Assembly: GCF_001039355.2 (NCBI RefSeq)
Contig: NW_019775555.1
Location: forward strand, 221,081-267,778
Source: Lingula anatina
Taxonomy: Eukaryota > Brachiopoda > Lingulata > Lingulida > Lingulidae
DNA length: 46,698 bases
Reading direction: 5' to 3'
Made by a program: the position numbers and the translations under genes. Shown piece after piece: positions 44,378-46,698 of the stretch (positions are counted from its first letter, which is position 1; each line of letters starts with the position of its first letter). The notes beneath the pieces are model-generated. The model saw only the letters and a program-made list of their open reading frames with translations, was not told where the DNA came from and ran no database searches.

Positions 44378-44430
44378 CTCTCTCCTTCACGTCCTCTGTC
44401 ACAGTAATTGTTGTGTCTTTGACATCAAAT
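44378..44430 (-). other. Linker exon 7 with mutated acceptor and in-frame cryptic acceptor
   Basis: The homologous exon has TTCTTCAG|TCAATATC; here it reads TTCTTCAT|TTGATGTC, so the invariant AG is lost. Twelve bases further in, GTCAAAG|ACACAAC offers an AG in the same phase, giving a 39-base exon (44416-44378). Skipping the exon would also preserve the frame. Confidence 0.75.
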
Positions 44431-45673
44431 GAAGAAAAAAAAAGGAACACAAGTTCAACATTCCATGCCCATGCACAACAAGGATTCAATACTATAGTCA
44501 AAGATGTATTCAAAGATTTAGATCACTGAACAGGGAATAAAAACACAATGTTTGTAAGGGGCGGATCAAGAGAGATTTTCTGACAGTCTTGCAAATTATG
44601 TTTGTTGATCCATCCTCCATTGTGGACTGTCTTCTGACAAAAATTAAATCCCCATCAATGTAAAATTCTGACCATCTTCCTCAATTTGCCCCTGTTTGTG
44701 TCTGAGAGCCTGTTTGTGTGTGTGTGTAAATTTTTTAAGTGTGTTAAATAAACACTTGTTAAATTGATCTTACTATCTTACCTCTCTCCTTGCTGCCCTC
44801 AGCATCTGACTCACTCTTTGTGTCTTTGATATCCACTAAAGAAAAAAATGATATTTCAATAATATTTTAATATTTAAAAATACAAACTTAACATTCCATA
44901 TCCGTGCATGTTCAAATAGGATTCAGTTTTACAATTTGTTGAAGACACATTCAAATATTTAATTGACTTAAAAATCAATTATCTTCTTAAGTATGCTAAA
45001 GACTTTGCTTGAGCAACATGCTTGCAGTGTGTAAGTGCATGTGTATGTGTGTTTGTTAGTGTATGTGTATGTGCAAGTATATTAAAAATCATAATGTTAT
45101 TATTTTACTAAGATTCCAGCCTTACCTAGTTCCTCAATGCTTAGGGTCTTAACAATTGCTACATTATTCTCTTCTTTGGTATCACCTGAAAGAACAGAAT
45201 TGAATTTTAAGGAATACCATTTATGTGAGTATGTTGGAGTATGTTGGAGACAAAAAGAAGCGTGTTAGTCTGTTAATCTGATTGTATTCAGTGAGAGTTT
45301 CCATGGAGCTAGTGCACATTAGCTAGGTCTCCAAATTCATTGTCAACAGCCCCTGAGGGTCCAGACTTGCACCCTGAGAGTCAAGATGTTGTTGTAATTT
45401 TATTTCATGAACCCTTCCTAAAAGATAAAAAATGCATCAAGTTGATTGAATAAAGCAATGATGTGGACTTACCACTTGTGTGGACTTCAGGCTTGTACAT
45501 GTAGTCCCACTCTGGAATAAGATGGCACATTTATTTATTATTTATAAAGTCTCAAATGTATTTGACAATATTAAAGGAGCATTTCATCATTTTTCTACAG
45601 TTTTTTATAGGATAGTGAGATTTCCAAATGTTGTACATGACAGATTTAAAAGGTTATGAGAATTATGAATTCA

Positions 45674-46698
45674 AGCACCTTTTATTTCCATGTCCAGTTC
45701 TCCCCAAGTACAGGTCACTTCCATGCTGTCCTTAGTGGTCACCTGGAGGCACCTGTTCCTAAAGGGTTCAGGCTCCCATGTCCAGCCAGACCCACGGTGG
45801 TAAGGCTGAATAAATTTAAAGAATGAATGAATGAATGAATGAATGAATGAATGAATAAATGAACGAATGAACAAACAAACAAACAAATAAATTACTTGAT
45901 GATATGTTAATGTCTAAAATGAAAAGTAAAATGTTAATATATACAATAAATGATAGATCAAATACACCAGAAGAAATGAATGAAGGTATGAATAAATAAA
46001 TACTTAAACGTATAGGATTTTAATTTTTCTTTTCAATTTGAAAGATTATCATTTTTACCTCAGATCATTATTTTTGTAAAAAAAAAAAAGTTTCATACTT
46101 ACATTTGTGGCTTAATGAATTTCCATACCATATTTGAGCCCTTGGGCAGGAGAAACTCTGCCCTGAGAGATGGGACTCCCATATCAGTGAACCTTGACAG
46201 GTTCACTCCTCACTGGGGGTCCCATCCCCCGAGGGCAGTTCCCCTGCTCACCACTTTTGCTTTCAATAAATTGTGTTTTAAAACAATTCTGACTGTGGCC
46301 ATGGCTGCTAAAAATAAAAAGAAGAAATAAAATAAAACAGAAAGAAATCCTATCAATATATCTTTTTGATATTTACACTACAGACATTCAAATTGATCAC
46401 TGGGATAATAACTGTTCGTCTTGGCCAAAAAATGAATTTTCCTGGAGTAAACAAATTTCCCATACTTACCAATGGTTAATGAATCCATTTTTACATTCAA
46501 AGTTAGTCCCTGTTTTTTTTCCTAAAAAGTTTTTTTTTGTTATAATTTCATATTACAGAGTAAAGCCATCTATGGAGTTCACGTGGTCCGCTGACAAGCT
46601 CAGATATCAGAATAATAGCTATAGCTGCTGTTTTTGAGGTAAAACGGATTATATTATATTATATTATATTATATTATATTATATTATATTATATTATA
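45674..46698. repeat. Right member of ~1-kb direct repeat pair spanning the window
   Basis: Aligns with 1-1084 in the same orientation, covering CBM20 exons 1-3, introns 1-2 and the 5' flank. There are substitutions, indels (the left copy has the extra palindrome arm) and different microsatellite lengths. Confidence 0.92.
46647..46698. repeat. (TTATA)n microsatellite at window end
   Basis: Same pentamer array in the 5' flank of the right CBM20 copy. The window stops inside it, so its full length is unknown. Confidence 0.95.

Larger units (their letters stand above)
43466..45185 (-). repeat. Tandemly duplicated three-exon cassette of the CBM20 gene linker
   Basis: Exons fall into types B, A and A'. 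B is GDTKEENNVAIVKTLSIEE (45185-45126) and VDTKLKDKNNVSLLKTPSTEE (44139-44074). A is DIKDTKSESDAEGSKER (44835-44782) and NIKDSEIVSDAEGIKEK (43799-43746). A' is DTTITVTEDVKER (44428-44378) and NINDTTTVKADVKER (43513-43466). Order B-A-A' occurs twice with offsets of 1,052, 1,036 and 912 bp, and the introns match too (for example two similar blocks with GTGTGTACATGCACAATCACAT at 43,392 and 44,308). All exons keep phase 1 at both ends, so cassette number can change without breaking the frame. A and A' resemble each other and probably arose from an earlier duplication. Confidence 0.85.
42651..46488 (-). pseudogene. CBM20 linker protein gene, right copy, eleven exons, with lesions
   Basis: Exons in order: 46488-46470 (MDSLTI), 46304-46103 and 45805-45679 (CBM20), 45511-45473 (WDYMYKPEVHTS), 45185-45126, 44835-44782, 44428-44378, 44139-44074, 43799-43746, 43513-43466 (linker) and 42721-42651 (ends SKNCKMSFS, TAA). 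Donors are GTAAG except exon 3 (GTGCT). Every linker exon is phase 1-1, and the whole would be about 263 codons. An ATTAAA poly(A) signal is at 42,636-42,631. Three lesions: TGA at 46212-46210, where the left copy has CGA, inside LGGWDPQ; a missing base at the end of exon 2 (CACAAAT versus CACAAAAT); and CAG to CAT at the exon 7 acceptor (44,430-44,429). The linker is charged and probably disordered; no membrane segment is seen. The first two lesions break the product unless they are assembly errors. Confidence 0.8.

Noticed and set aside
1-46698. Window as a circular molecule or one LTR element, because its two ends match
   Set aside because: The end copies differ by many substitutions and indels, contain split exons of one gene rather than LTR signals, and nothing between them forms a single element.

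Overview
This is AT-rich (roughly two-thirds A+T by eye) nuclear DNA of a multicellular animal. Coding sequence lies in short exons with GT-AG introns, and the rest is non-LTR retrotransposon remnants, a hAT remnant, MITE-like elements, tandem arrays and many microsatellites. The element mix (RTE-like LINE, ZNF862-like hAT remnant, TATDN2-like TatD domain beside a Ty3/Gypsy fragment) fits a marine invertebrate such as a mollusc. The species cannot be fixed from the sequence. No bacterial-style genes, CRISPR arrays or rRNA were seen, and I found no convincing tRNA. There is one single-base N and one NNN gap.

The clearest genes are two direct copies of a minus-strand gene that starts with a starch/glycogen-binding CBM20 domain. 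The left copy (6-867) shows exons 1-3 intact and runs off the window. The right copy (42,651-46,488) can be followed through eleven exons to its stop and poly(A) signal: CBM20, then a six-exon linker made of a three-exon cassette duplicated in tandem, then a short C-terminal exon. The right copy carries a stop codon, a one-base deletion and a lost splice acceptor. A third fragment, the promoter plus exon 1 only, lies inverted at about 19,035-19,378.

A second duplicated block (A about 13,640-17,640; B about 39,770-42,590) has a strongly conserved TATA promoter with ETS-like and octamer motifs, followed by a candidate first exon on the plus strand. Block B is convergent with the right CBM20 gene. 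The layout suggests about three tandem segmental units: block, CBM20 gene, then a long intergenic part with a tandem array. In the middle unit the CBM20 gene has been lost except for the inverted exon 1 piece.

The intergenic parts hold two related arrays on the same strand. One is a higher-order array of about 191-bp monomers and 960-bp periods (3.45-9.0 kb), split by a 5'-truncated RTE LINE. The other is an older array of about 1.1-kb period (22.1-24.3 kb). Downstream of each are candidate exons encoding membrane segments and short tails (9.66-10.57 kb; 24.77-26.62 kb).

At 20.18-22.09 kb, minus strand, a decayed retroelement joins a Ty3/Gypsy retropepsin and linker to an almost full-length TatD DNase domain where reverse transcriptase would be expected. 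The interval 31.3-39.7 kb is mostly unassigned sequence with one clear Harbinger-type MITE.
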